A DNA stretch of 64,000 nt from Colias croceus (Eukaryota > Arthropoda > Insecta > Lepidoptera > Pieridae), in NCBI RefSeq assembly GCF_905220415.1, contig NC_059550.1, positions 2,234,501 through 2,298,500 on the forward strand. Direction: 5' to 3'. Of this stretch, positions 45,425 through 59,023 are shown one piece after another. A program made the position numbers and the translations under genes. The notes beneath the pieces are model-generated. The model worked only from the letters and a program-made list of their open reading frames with translations. It did no database searches and was not told where the DNA came from. The first letter of the stretch is position 1. The number at the start of each line of letters is the position of its first letter.

Positions 45425-48400
45425 CTTAAGTAATTAGACTGCTTAAACTGTTTCGGTTTTATGTGCTAATTGGGACCGCCATCTATTAGGTTAAATAAAA
45501 CATCTTAAACAGTACATATTTTAAAACTTTATTTCAATTATAACAATATAATATTACGTATATAAATTGATGGAAGGCTAATTTTCCAATAATTTAGTTT
45601 ATTAGTATATCAATAAAAGTTATATTTCCTAAAAATATAACATAAAAGTTAATTTATTGAATTCACTTTAAAAAAAATAAAAAGTGAGTTTCATGTGTGG
45701 TCTTAACCATGTACGTATAGAATATTCGTAGATCAACCAATAGACCAAAGCAGAAGCCAATTAAGAACTACCTAGTACTATACGTCATATAGACCTTCTA
45801 TCTATTGAAGTTATTTTCTGGAAGCAATTTCCAAGCGTCTTTGAAGAGTTCAGCTCGGTCGTTCCTTAGAGCCCTTATATGAATGTATTTGGATATGAAA
45901 CCTATAATAGTGTAGTCTTGATGTCCTGAAATCCCAGTATGAAGACTTGATTCATACGTTCTGGTTTAATATTATTTTATTTTATAAATATTTATTAATC
46001 TCGCAAAGACGTCGTATAGTCAGTATAAAGATTAAAAAAGTTCTAAAATGATGCAGCGCATCTTATTAAAATACATGATTGATGAAGTAATTTCTGGCCC
46101 GATACTTTTAAATTTAAAGAGATGGATTATTCGAAACGATCTAAATGATCAGGCAAATAACTTCACTTCAAAGAGTTCTGTATCTTAGTGAAGTAAAAAC
46201 TATTCTCTACAAAATTTACAAGTCGCAAACGATAAATACAATATTATCTAAAGGGGCAAAACAAAAATCCTTCACTGAAGAAAAAGCATAATTGGTCCCA
46301 TATCATCCCACTGTACCCTTCCCATAAATAAAAAGAATAGCGATGACTCCTATCAAGTGCACCTGTCGATAGGCTCGTTATTATGGAGGCCTATTTTTAT
46401 TTTCAGTTCATTTCTTTGTTGGCTCGTTTACGTCGGCCGTCTTTTACAGTTTGACAGAACAAAGCCGTTAGTGTACAGCGTACAGCCTTCATTGCCTTAA
46501 AATAAGATTTTCGAGAACAATGCACTAGTTTTCTATTGGAAGAGATAAGATCTATTTTTATTTAACAGCCTTTGTGAGGCGCGAGGGTGTCGAAGTTATT
46601 TATTTAATGGAGATCTATTTTGCATGAAAGGTTAGAGTTTTATAGTCCCTTTTTTGATATAGTGGTTGAAATATCACTATTATAATATTTAATGGATAAA
46701 TAATATTAAGTTACAGTTTACATTTTATGATAATATTTCATCGACATGAAATTTTAATATTAACTGAACGTATTTTTTCTATGATAAATAAATATATAAG
46801 TAAAACATTTCAGGAATCCCAACTTATACCTGACAAGAGGTTAAATCATTAAGCAAACAATAATAATTAATATGTAATACAATTGTGCACATATTATAAT
46901 GAATTTGGATGTACTGTAATAACATCACGATCTATATTATATTGTATATAATAAAAGAATCCACTTCCACACTAAGCAGCCGAAATAGAATGATATAACG
47001 TGACGATATCGAAGTGTCAAATCGGATTCCCAGATATTTCGCACCCAATCTATGGAACCCTCGAATCTGGCTCGCCAATAATTTTTGACCCTTAAACGAT
47101 TTTGGGCCATAAGTGAATCGCCTTAAAATGTCTTTTTACCTGTCAGGTTTAGCCGTACTTATTTATGACAGTGACATTTCATTGTTTTAAAGATTTATTA
47201 CATCAAATCAAATATGCAAACGTTTCTGTTAACAAAAGAAAGCTTAATTGAATTCAAATTTTGGATTTTTATTTCTGTTTTATATTGCTATTGTTTTTTT
47301 AATAGGATGACAATTTTTTACGTGAGATGTAAAACGTTACTTATTAATTAATAACCAGTAATAGATTCAGTTATTACTATTGGAACTGTAGTATTTACCA
47401 TTGGAAGAAATCTATTTTTTTGTTTATTTTAAGTTACATTAAAAGTGTAATTATTTTACGTAGTAAATTATTGAATTTAAATGAGCGAATGAGGTTGTTA
47501 AACTAGACATCAAAAGAAAACGTCTATATTATAATAAGCGTTGACATCAATGGACTATGAATAAGAACACCTATTTTCTCAACAAAATTTTTCGTTTAGT
47601 TTAGCTGAGGTATTTTACTTGCGTATTAATTTAATAAAGATTATTTTCAGTAGTATTTGTGTTCAAAATTAGTGTTAAGCTAAAATATGCCTAAGCTTGA
47701 TAGGGATCCTGTATATTCTGACGGAATTATTCAAATGTGAAGTTCAATCAGTCAAAACGAACACTATGTCAGAGTTAGGGGTACATCATGCGAAATTTAC
47801 TGTGGACTACAGATTTACTAGATTTCGTAGCTGCTCATTGTAGTCAGGCATAATTAATATGAACGTAATATGGCTTGGAGCATACTATAGTATTAGATTT
47901 TTATATTGTCACAAAAAAATTATCAATGAAATGATAACAAGATGCATACTAATCACTCAGAGGACACAATATGAGACTGGATTTTTATAAATAAAATAGT
48001 TTTTATTATAAGAATAAATATTAGTATAAAAAGTAGAAAGGGTTTTTAAATATAATTTTATAGTCTTTAACAAGTACCAACCTACCTACACATACAATTT
48101 AGTAGCATTATAAATATAACTAGCAAGTTCTAGAAAAATATAACTAAAAGTTGTGGAATATAAAACAAGTAATATAGTGTTCGCCAAAAAATATATAGGC
48201 GGTAGCTCTCAAAACCGTCGGGAAGAGCACGTATGGCCAATATTCGGTAATATCCTGACAAAATATATTTATTGGGTCACGTAGGCACGTTGACTCATAA
48301 TTGGTGAGTTTGTAACGTTTCCCGTTTTATAAGCTGCTATAAATTTAAAAGATGTATATGCGATGTATATGTATATGCGTGTTTACAAAACTTACTTCCT

Positions 48401-48504
48401 TATGGGTTAATGGAGTGAACTATTTTTGTTTAATGCATGTTATAATTATAAATACATATATATTATTTGTGTAGAACGTAAGTAATTAAATAGTAGATGT
48501 GCAC
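45425..48504. other. Non-coding stretch, nothing recognised
   Basis: AT-rich sequence with no long open frames, domains or element ends that I could identify. Confidence 0.4.
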
Positions 48505-48699
48505 AAACTAGGAAACAAAGTCGCTGTCCAGTGTCGCTATCTATCTGTCATAGCCCATAGGGTATGTATGTTTAAATCTCTAAAACTACGCAACGGATTT
48601 TGATGCTATTTTTATAGATATAGTGATTCTTCAGGAACATTTTAGTGTATAGTTTATTAGGTTATAGACAAAGCGGGCAAAGCCGCGAGTGGAAAGCTG
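48505..48699 (+). mobile_element. Degraded Helitron
   Basis: It contains AACTACGCAACGGATTTTGA and AAAGCGGGCAAAGCCGCGAG, as in the 7369 and 14964 copies. The terminal CTAG has become CTGG. The 5' limit is approximate. Confidence 0.55.
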
Positions 48700-48727
48700 G
48701 TAGTTTATATAGGGAAAAATTATGATT

Positions 48728-49330
48728 AAATGAATATTGATATCTTGTATTTTTGCTAAGAAACATAAGGATTTGTTTAGATCTGCAAAAGAGGGATATC
48801 AACTTGGCAATAGAGACCCTACAAGGCTCCTGATGCCTGTACGGCCTTACACCAAAAAAGTGCATCTGTTATGTGTATAAATATATTTAATGAAATTCCC
48901 AAATCTTTGAGGGAATTGCCATTTAATATTTTTAAAAAGCGTTTAAAAGCCTGGCTAATTGAAAAATGTTATTATAACTTAAAAGAATTTTTTCAAAAAT
49001 CAAAATAATGAAATAATATTATAATATTGTAATTACTTATTTATATAAATTAAATTGTATTTGTAGTAATGGATATACTTATAATTGTAAAAAGGGTAAT
49101 AATTGACATATATTAAATAATTGTACCTAAGTGAAAAAGGGTACATAATTATGGTTGACATATATAATTATTATAAAAATGATATTTATGTAGTAACATT
49201 GACATTCTATTGTTAATTTTTGCATGCCAATCAATTGGCGATTTGTGCTGAACAATAAATTATGTAAAATCTGTAAATTTCCACATTTCTTGCAAAATAA
49301 ATCATTTCATTTCATTTCATTTCATTTCAT
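48728..49330 (+). mobile_element. LINE 3' end with ATTTC tail, frameshifted
   Basis: Only the end of ORF2 survives. One frame reads AKKHKDLFRSAKEGYQLGNR up to a stop at 48878-48880. The next frame (48871-49008) continues NIFNEIPKSLRELPFNIFKK and RLKAWLIEKCYYNL. This is the C-terminal pattern of CR1-like reverse transcriptases. The 3' UTR ends TTGCAAAATAAATC followed by five or six ATTTC units (about 49302-49330), the microsatellite tail common in such LINEs. Confidence 0.65.
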
Positions 49331-52300
49331 ATATCAATACACGACAATACAGTATCACTAAGATAAAAAGAAGATATCCAGAGTTAAAGTACGGGTTATA
49401 ATACTTACAGTTCTGATATTAAAAGTGGATTTCAATTAGGGCCAGTATTCCGCTCTCAACTCAATGTAAATAACTCAATTTTTACAGCTTTTATTCGATG
49501 ATTTAGTGGGCGTTTATTGACTTTCATATTACCGATAACTCTGTTATAAGTATACTAGTAATATAAATTACTTGTATTAAAGGTCATGTACATAGTAATA
49601 AGATAAGATAGGTGAAAGGTCTTGTATTAAATCAACCCTGTTAATGAAATAATCATTTCTTGGACATTATCATCTTTTATTACGTTAAAATAGATCAAAC
49701 ACATTCACAATACACGTGCTACATTATATTTAATAGTATCTTATTATATTTATTCATGATTATTTTCCTTAATTCATCGTTAACTGTTTCATTTTTATAT
49801 CGGTCTTTGATATTTTTTTTTTACACACACTCATAAGAGAAGCTCAAAAACTCTGATTCAATCGTAAAACATTATTTTAGACTTTATACCACTACAATAC
49901 AGCCAATATTGCTTTGAAGAGCAGACGAAGTAGCATGACTTACACATAGTATAAGCCTTGGCTACGCCGTAGCAACGCGTGAGTCACTAATAATAATTTA
50001 ATTATTTAGTTATATTTAAAGTTTTTTTTCTTCACTTCACACATTGTTATAAAAATAGATTGACCAAAAACGTATATTTTAACTGTATACAATTTTGAGA
50101 AAATTTTCTTTTAGTATTAAATTAAATATTAAACTGTACAATATTTTACAGTTAATTAAATAAAAATTATCGTTATGAACAGCTTTTTAAAACGTGTAGG
50201 TCTGACTGACCTTTGCACTTGGGCGTAAGGAGAATCAATCAGCAAAATTTAATTTCAAACCCTACGCAATATCGGCTTATACATTTTTAATATATTTTTA
50301 AGTATGGATAGTTTATGTATTTAATACATTTTAATTCATCTCTTTTGTTAGCATATCAAACACTCTGCAATTATCGTAGCAAAGAAAGTGAAAATAAGTG
50401 CTAATAAACAATAATAGAGAAGAGAAAACCTTCCTCACCTCAATTTTAAAAGTCCAATTCACTTTGATCGAAATTAATAATATTTCTTTATACATACCAC
50501 GTTTTAAAATAGATAATAGTAAATTTAACTTAACCATTTCCAATCACAGATCAAATATTAACTAACATTATTAGAAGCGAAAAGTGAAATTGTATCATTT
50601 ATTAACCGATCTAAGATGATACGTTAAAAATTCCTGTTCTAAAAGGGTATTAATAATATCTTGTACAATCAAAAATTAACAGTACATTAAAGGAGCTAAA
50701 GGACTATGAGTTTCGGTTTCAGACCTTCAGTCTTATTGAGACCGTCGCCGTGTGCGAACGTGTCTTAACGCTTAACATGTTTCAGTTCTCGTGAATACTC
50801 GGGAAGGCACGCTTATGTTATCAGCTGTCTTTTCCATCTAGTGCTTCTAATAGCTTGTTTTCGTGCGTTAAATTGAAATTCGAATGTTTTTTTCGAATCC
50901 AATGAGGTTTCATGACGTTTATGTGAGTAAACATTTTTTGTACTTTTATTGCGTTTTCATACTATATTGATTACTAAAAAAATATTGTAACAATACGATC
51001 ATTGATATAATTTACTATTTTTAATATGCTTTTTTGTATGATTTTGTATTGAAATATAAACGTAATATATTCCAATCTATGACAGAGTGACAGCTTTATT
51101 GAATATTATAGAATCTATAAATTTACGATACAAAGTGAAGCTTTCGAATTAATAAGCCTGAGCATAAAATATTTAAAGCCGCGCAAAATTTACGAGACAA
51201 GTGAAGTAAAAAGTTTAATATCTTTTTTGATAATAAAAAATTTACCTCACAGGCGGCGTTTGGGGTTGTATAGGGTAAAAGTTTTTATTGTTAAGACCCC
51301 AAGCTCCCGCGTTAAGTCGCTTAAGTTTCTTTTAATTAGAAGGTGGAATATTATTTACGTTATTTTAATGTATGTAAATATAGGGCACTATGAGAAGATT
51401 AACTACGGAGACTAGTTGAACTGTTAGATTGAATATGTAATTGTGAGTAAAGATAAGAATTTATATTTTTCTTCTTTAGCGGCGTTGAGCACTTTTTCTG
51501 TAATGGGTATAAAATCTTAAACTCGCGTCAGGACACGTGACCTGATCGAAAAAGCGTAAGACGGATGGATATCAAACATGCTCAACGTTAATAATCAAGT
51601 TTTCACTTCTGCCGGCACTCCCGGAGTGCAACCCGTCTTTTTTTTTCAATTCAAATTTCACGCTCTGAAATTGCATGAACTATGATGATATTGATGCATA
51701 AACTATGTATTAAAAGGAATTTGAAGTCTTATCGTTATAAAACGATTTCTTCCAGACAACTGTATGTATGAAGAAATATTATTACACGGAAGGAGAGATA
51801 TAGAGAGGTAGAGCATAATAATGAAGAAGAAGAAATTAATTTTTGATAGTTATAATTATAATACATCAATTATTCGAATCGAAATGTTTTTGTTACTTCA
51901 AAACATTTATGATATTAATTATGTAAGTAGTTCTTGAAAAGTTAAAATAATATTGTCGAGCACCTACGATGTTTACTAATACCTAAAATTACTTACAAAT
52001 AACTTCGACCTAGTCTAGATTTATAACTAGAATCTACAATTATTTTGACAAGGGTATGTTTATTTACTTATGTTGATTTACGTTTGGCTTGGTAAATAAT
52101 ACAAATATTAATTTAAATGTATGTTAATAGGAAAATGTATTTCTAGTTTATTGTGTTTTATTTATAGCTATGTGTATAATATTTTGATTGGGTTATATGG
52201 ATTAGTGTTCTTGGAAATACTAGTTTACACGTATATGAGTATATTTTTGATTACTAACTTGCTGCTCTTATGAAGGTTTTCGGAGAAATGTTGTATAGTG

Positions 52301-52986
52301 GTAAAGATGTTTATTGAAACGTTGATACGTAAGAAGTTTTTTGCTAATATTTATGTTAATAGTGAATTTAGAAGATATCGAATTATGGGTGTACACATTG
52401 AGTTTTAAGAATTCATCTATTTGAAAAAAAAAATGCGTCTGGAATTTTATAAGTATTTTTACGTACTCAGCGTATGCAAAACTATAACCTCCTTTGAGCA
52501 TAGTATACCAACAGTGGTACCCTGTATATTTCAATTTATTTATTTTTATTTTCTGTGCAACGTACTTGCATTATGTAGATAACTATGCCATTTGGACTAG
52601 CATATAAAAGTTTCGAAAACTCGGAATAAGTAATGAGAATAAGAAGAAAGAAGGAAGAATTTTTAAGGATTTTATTTGGAAACCTCTTAAATATTGTTGA
52701 AAGGAATTGTATGAGGTTTCATTTTGTTATTTATGTTTAATGCTAGCTGAAAGCGGAGTGAATATAATTCGTCTTATTCAATCCATATAACTAACTATAA
52801 AAAATATTTTGTCAATTTGTTATGTAGAATCCTTTGATAATGAAAGGCAATATGAAATTAGGGATTAAAAAGAGTAGATTATTTGATTATTTCGATTATA
52901 ATATAGGGCGTAGTAGTATTCATTATATAGGGCGAAGCCGGGACAAAATTTAGCAAATAATCCTTATTTACAGACTACTAGCAATA
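49331..52986. other. Non-coding stretch, little recognised
   Basis: No gene was found. At 51.59-51.64 kb, CCGGCACTCCCGGAGTGCAA followed by a T run resembles the end of a dispersed repeat. At 52.93-52.95 kb, AGGGCGAAGCCGGGAC is a Helitron remnant. Confidence 0.4.
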
Positions 52987-53105
52987 TCTATACATATAAT
53001 AAATCTGTAGAAGGGTCAATTCTGTACATTGAAAATATTGAAAAAATAAATAGCAGGGGGTGTTACTGGATCGATACCAAACCCAAATATGTGATTAAAA
53101 AAATT

Positions 53106-53138
<33 letters not shown>

Positions 53139-53465
53139 ATGTGAAGGCATCACGTGAAAACTAGCGGTTCGATTTCGATGAAACTTGGTATAATTATACC
53201 TTATTATCCTGGGCGTAAAATAGGATACTTTTTATCCTGGAAAAATACGTAGAAAAAAAAATCTTAATTTTTCAGTTTTATCCATAGACGTTGTTCCGTA
53301 GAACCGCGAACACACGTTGCGTATTATTATAGGCCTAGCCGTATTTGGGAATTGGGTCCAATAGATATTTATAAGATGTTATTCTCAGAGGTACTCAAAA
53401 TGGATAAATAAACCATCCACGCGAAGACCGACATCCGCGCGGACGGAGTCGCGGGCGGAAGCTAG
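52987..53465 (+). mobile_element. Longer non-autonomous Helitron (479 bp)
   Basis: It starts TCTATACATATAATAAATC after an A and ends GAAGCTAG before a T. It carries a (GTCT)n microsatellite at 53108-53138. The 3' region has GGACGGAGTCGCGGGCGG, a weaker hairpin than in the other copies. It is the longest clean Helitron in the window and has no coding frame. Confidence 0.75.
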
Positions 53466-53770
53466 TTGTCAATATTACACTAAAATTATAGGTACTTTAC
53501 ATCAAATATTAGTAAGTAATAACACGGATATTTGCCGTCGAATTCCTGCAGGTACAGTTGCAGCTCACATTAGTTTTTATTGAAATCGGTGACCATTACA
53601 GTTAGATACAAGTTTTTTTAATCGACTCCAATTCACAGGGACTGTAAAAGATTATTGCTTCGCTTGATAATGGTTTGTTTTCTATCAAAGTATGGATTAG
53701 TTAATCGTTTTTGTGTTATGGTAATAGGTGTTATATTTTCCTATGCTTGATTAGATACCTTTTTTATTTT

Positions 53771-53985
53771 TGAAGTGAAACTTCTTAATCGGGGTTGGAA
53801 AAAATTTAGTGTAACATTTTTTTCGTTACGCGTGACATTTTTCCGTTACGCGCCATCTTTTTCTTATCCCTACCACGCGTGATTCGACGTATTTCTGTAA
53901 AGTTGCATATAGTAATTATTTTTTGAAAAATAAGGTCACAAGAAGTTTCACTTCTTACGTGTGTACACGCAGACTTTTTTTTTCA
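53771..53985 (+). repeat. AAGTGAAACTTCTT repeat, copy A
   Basis: It begins TGAAGTGAAACTTCTTAATC and closes with GAAGTTTCACTTCTTACGTG, TGTACACGC and a T run. Inside are paired CGTTACGCGTGACATTTTT and CGTTACGCGCCATC blocks. Copy B lies 120 bp on in the same orientation. No coding was seen and the family is unknown. Confidence 0.6.
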
Positions 53986-54105
53986 TTAAATAAAAGAACA
54001 GGAGAATCTACGTAATTTTTTTCGATTATTTTTTCGTGTATTTTAAGTATTTGTGCCAAAGGAATAGGTATGCCGGTTGAATTATATTGACGACGTTCTT
54101 TTTAT

Positions 54106-54262
54106 TGAAGTGAAACTTCTTTATCGGGGTTGGACAAAAATTTAGTGTAACATTTTTGCGTTACGCTGTAGGCGTGACATTTTTGCGTTACGCGCCAACT
54201 TTTTCTTATCCCTAAGTTTCACTTCTTACGTGTGTACTCTAGTACACGCACACATTTTTTTT
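54106..54262 (+). repeat. AAGTGAAACTTCTT repeat, copy B
   Basis: Same start (TGAAGTGAAACTTCTT) and end (AAGTTTCACTTCTTACGTG, then GTACACGCACAC and a T run) as copy A, but about 60 bp shorter between the GCGCCA block and the end. The two direct copies may come from a local duplication or two insertions. Confidence 0.6.
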
Positions 54263-54607
54263 ATATAAAAAATAAACGGCAAATTAAATAAATAACGTAT
54301 TTAAATAAAATACCGAATTTAAACACGACAAAATACTCGTATTATGATGCTTCAACAGCTTTCAAAGTATAGTTAAATGAGTAAGTATTTGAGTTTGAGT
54401 TCGTGTTTAATTTTTAATAAACGGACATTTGACGGAGATAAAAGTTTTATGAATTATCCTTTTTGGGTCTGCATTTAAAACGATAATTTATTAAACTTTG
54501 TTATGGACTTGTTGTTTGTTTTTTCGTAAAATATGCATGCTTTTAATGATTACCTTTAAATCCGTGCAAGTGACATTTTTAATGGATACACCCTATATAA
54601 TCCCTAA

Positions 54608-54786
54608 TCCATACTAATATTATAAATGCGAAAGTTACTCTGTCTGTCTGTTACTCAATCACGCCTAAACTACTGAACCAATTTGCATGAAATTTGGTAT
54701 GGAGATATTTTGATACCCGAGAAATGATATAGGCTACCTTTTATTGCGAAATATGTAGCACGGGCGAAGCCGGGGCGGACCGCTAG
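54608..54786 (+). mobile_element. Non-autonomous Helitron
   Basis: It starts TCCATACTAATATTATAAAT after an A, ends GACCGCTAG before a T, and has hairpin CGGGCGAAGCCGGGG. It is close to 6039-6225. Confidence 0.8.
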
Positions 54787-55662
54787 TATAATATATTTTT
54801 TACACGGAAAATGTAGGCAAATTTCCTGATGTCATCCATATCTACTAGAATGAATTTCATTTCACCCACGCATGCTGGTTAAACGTAATATTATATCCCC
54901 TTCAGCCATCAATAGGATTCTTAAAAAAATTAACTTACCGGCCGACAACCAAAAATGATTGTAATTGCATTACGCTTTTTTTTAGTTTGAAAAATAACAA
55001 CTTCCCGCTTCTTTTTAATGTATTTTAACTCTTATGTGATTTTCAAGATCCTGGCCATGTGTGAAATAATATAAATCGATTGTCGCAATGTTATAAAAAA
55101 TAATTAACTTAATTTTGCAGATGTCTGAAGGTTTTGATGAAGACGTGACTTAGACATGAAACTGTCTAATGATCGCTTTTTCGTCTTTACCAATTAAAAT
55201 AGAAAGATTTAAGGCCTTCTATTAAAAGTTTTAAAATACTTTGCTAACTAAGCTAACTGCTAAAAACTTAAACCCTAATTGTTGAATATTGGAGTCACTT
55301 TCTCTTACAGAATTTCTTTTATCAGGAATTTACATAGATTTAAAATTTCCTCTATATATTTATATTATATATTAAATTGTATATCGTTGTAATGTTGTAC
55401 AATTGGATTTACGCACATAATTAAAAGATAATGTGATATCACTTTAAAACCTCGGATACAAATTTATGAATATTATATATCTATTATTTATAAATTTATA
55501 TTTATAAAGCATTTGAATGCTTTAAAACTAAAAATATCGAATTCAACGTTGGATACATTAATTATTTATCTAGCATCTAACGTTTACAGCTATATAAGCC
55601 TAATTACCACCATCTTAATATTATTGTTATTGGTTAATACTTCATCATCATAATAATATTAA

Positions 55663-55799
55663 CAAAAAAAAAAGACGTGTGACTTCAAGCCACACCTCCG
55701 AGCCCGTCGGAGTGGGGAGTGTTAGGTTTTTTCGTTACGGAATTTCTCGGTTCAGTCCCCGTGCTCAAGGCCCGCGATAGAAGCTATGCAATAGCTTAA
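55663..55799 (+). repeat. Dispersed repeat, copy 2 (partner at 5839)
   Basis: An A run and AGACGTGTGACTTC are followed by TTTTTTCGTTACGGAATTTC, a GGTTCAGTCCCCGTGCTCAA block and AAGCTATGCAATAGCTTA. The order matches the inverted copy at 5839-5972; the middle differs. Confidence 0.55.
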
Positions 55800-56070
55800 A
55801 ACTGCCAAACATCGAAATTAACCGCTCAATTTAAAACAACTGTTCTAAAAGTGAATAACCATAAAACATTGTACACATTTGCTATGAACGCCCACATTTC
55901 ACCCCAAAGTAATATTAAAATTTCAAGCCCCAAATGGCATTTTTGCTTAATTACCAGATGCACTTATCGCTCGTCGCTTTTTGATATGTTTTAAGGGACT
56001 TTGTATTAATTAAAGCTTTTGTAGGTAATTAAATGTGAACCACAATAATGATGGTTTTAAAAGTGTTTTA

Positions 56071-56292
56071 GGCTGGTTGCAGAGCTTGACCGACCATCAG
56101 TGCGTACGTCAGTCGCGCTTGTCATATGTATGGAAATTCATAAAACCGTTCATAGCTAGACCGACCATACGCACGCGTATTGTCATGCGCATTAGTGTCA
56201 TAGTCATACAATTATTGTTAATGCGTATCGTCAGGACCGACGGTACGCACTGACGGTCGGTCAAGCAGCAGCAACAGCAATTGCAACCAGCC
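56071..56292. mobile_element. 222-bp TIR element (MITE)
   Basis: The left end, GGCTGGTTGCAGAGCTTGAC, is matched inverted by GTCAAGC...TTGCAACCAGCC at the right. GACCGACCATCAGTGCGTAC pairs with GTACGCACTGACGGTCGGTC, and the right side has an extra CAGCAGCAACAGCAA insert. GACCGAC also recurs internally. Flanks TTTTA and ATTTA give no exact target duplication. The open frames over it (56035-56253, 56109-56294) are artefacts of the repeat. Confidence 0.7.
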
Positions 56293-59023
56293 ATTTATCT
56301 TTTAACTGCGGTGATGTATGTGTGATTTGGCTGTGTTTAAATTCGGTATTTTACTATGATTAATGCAATTTGTGAATAAAATCTAGGAGTATGGAGACTA
56401 TTATGCTTTGATTCCTATATTAATAAATTAAAGCTTCAGTGCCACGATCACAAACAATTTAATTAAAAAAAATATTAAATGGGTATTTTTTTTATTTCAC
56501 ACGCTCTTCCCTATATAGTACATACTATTAATATAGTCAAACATACAAACATATATTATGGGAATACACTATTTCGCATCGTTAACATATTTTCAATTTA
56601 CGTGTAAATTAAAGTTCGTATCGTATGACTTAAATTAAATAAAAAAGTCAACCAATTTTCCTTTACTAAGAAACTCGTTAAAGTACATTCGAAGCATAAA
56701 TCAAACGTGAATTACATGAATAATAAATGTACTGAATTTATCTAAATTACCATTTCAGTATCAGACTTTGAGTTATTTAGGAAGTTTATTAATAAATGGA
56801 CTGAAATAAAGGATTTATACAAACAAACTAAAGTTATAATATGATTTTTCATTTTTGTCTATTTTTGTCACATCAACAAAAGTATTTAAAATAATTGTAA
56901 TTTGCAATTCTACTAAATTTGGTTTTCTATACGTAAATAATCACGGAATCATAACACACGTAACCTTACTCTATCAGCAAATATTTATACAACCAATATT
57001 TTTGATTGATTTGATATCAGGATTCAGGAATCCATATCTTTATTATGTAAGTATTCTTTCATTATTATTTAAGTAGCTTTTGTACTACACAGATGTGAAA
57101 ATATAAAAAGAGACAAAACGATTGATAGATCTGAAAATAACAGTCGAGTGCTTTGGATTTCGCATTAATTTACTGCAGTGCAAAGTCAATCTTACTAACA
57201 ATCTAGTGAAATGGAAAGAAATTCACAATCAATCTATTGTAGAATAAATAAATTTCTGTTGTCTGTTAAATTGCACTTTTAACAAAGCTGTTATGTCCGT
57301 ATTTTTGTAAATAAATATGTAGTTTTAGAAATTAATGTAAGAATTAGTGAATTAATGAAGAAAATAAACTAATCCAAGCTTATTCAATCCCGCAAATTAA
57401 TTCGATTTAAAATTTATAATTCACACACAAACGCGTAAAACACAAATTTCGCCACACAAACTAATTAAAAACGGCAAACAAATATTTACACGTAATGTTA
57501 ATATAATGGAAACGCGAAAACGTTCAGAAATTTTCGTAAATCAAACTATGTTGAATGGGTTTTTAACATTGACGGGATTTGGATCAGTATAGTGTTATTG
57601 AAAGGTCTATCGAACGTCGATTAATCACAGTTTATATGTAAACAGCTTACAAAGGTATTCACCAGCTAATAAATGACTTTCATAGCGCTCTACTTTCAAA
57701 AGCATTGAAGTAAAGTCTTGTAAATTAATTCTAGTTAGACGACAGGTAAGGCTAATCACCTACTCGCCTGACCTCATACTAAATAATAAGTTGACGGTAC
57801 CATTAAATAGAACTTTAAAAGCCTAACTTTGAATTACATGGTAGTTGGTACATTGTTTGCTCGCTCATGTCGTTAGCGTTTGTGAAAAATTGTACGTCTT
57901 TCGGTTAAGTGTATTTTTGTGATAGGTAATTATGTTAGTGCAGAATTATTCGGTAATTTCACCGCTGAAGGCACTCCGAGGCTTTTCATTATATAATAAA
58001 AAAAGTATTCTATTGTGCTTAAAATTATTTCTATTATAAATTTAAAACATGAAACTAGTAATAAATATAGTAAAGATTTAAAGTAAACGAACAGAGAGAG
58101 AAAGAGACTTAAATTTCAAATGACAAATCTAACGATAGCATGCATTGCGTTTCATCTTAAGTAGTTATTACCTTCATTAAAAAAGTATCTTTTTATACAA
58201 TAAAAAAACCTTCAACTATGACATAATTAACGATTCATTACCCAAATGTCTATTAACGCAAAGCGGCAATCTCAAACATCGCTCATTCGGCGGAATCGTT
58301 AAATCGACACATCAATTTCCAAACCGCCAAATACAATCCGAAATACGTTTACTAATGAACCTATTGTGCTACGGTTTTTACACTGCAATTAACATCGATT
58401 CTCAATCGATGTGGTCTGTTTAATCATTCGCTACTGCACTCGGTGTGACTACTTGACATTTGATTTTGGCCTATCGATCAGCATCGATAATATTTGAAGT
58501 GACTCGATTTGTGGTGACGTATATCGATTTTATTTTGATGTTAATTGGCGGATAAATTATTATGGTTGCGTTATATCGTAATTGAGTACTCTGTGATATT
58601 TCATATTTGCCATTTATAGAATTGTGTGGTTTTATTTATTTTATACTGTGATAAAAATAATTTTAATGTTGGGTTTTGGGTTTTGTCTTTCGACACAAGT
58701 GATATATTTATTTATAAATACATTAATGTAAGAAACAATTAGTTATTTATTAAAAAAATAGTATTATAAATAAAAATAAGAAAGAGCTCAGTATAGTGTG
58801 TCGTGAGTTATAAAAAGTAATTGTAATAAAATCAACTATGACATATTGTCATATCCATCCCAAAATAAACTTTAACGACTGTTTTTAATTAAAACTTACA
58901 ATGTAACAAAAGTTAGGATTAAATGTGTGGATGTGATATATTTAATTAGTCTTTATTACTTAGGGTAGTAGCATGTTTCGATACGACAATAATTTCTGTC
59001 CCTATGTATGGATGAAGTGACAG

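Larger units (their letters stand above)
54787..59023. other. Non-coding stretch with two elements
   Basis: Apart from the repeat at 55663-55799 and the element at 56071-56292, nothing was recognised. The open frame at 56855-57076 is AT-rich chance coding. Confidence 0.4.

Noticed and set aside
49302..49330. Short direct repeats resembling an array
   Set aside because: They are ATTTC microsatellite units of a LINE tail, not CRISPR repeats; there are no spacers.
56035..56294. Two opposite-strand frames over 56.1 kb
   Set aside because: Both are produced by the inverted repeats of the 222-bp element.
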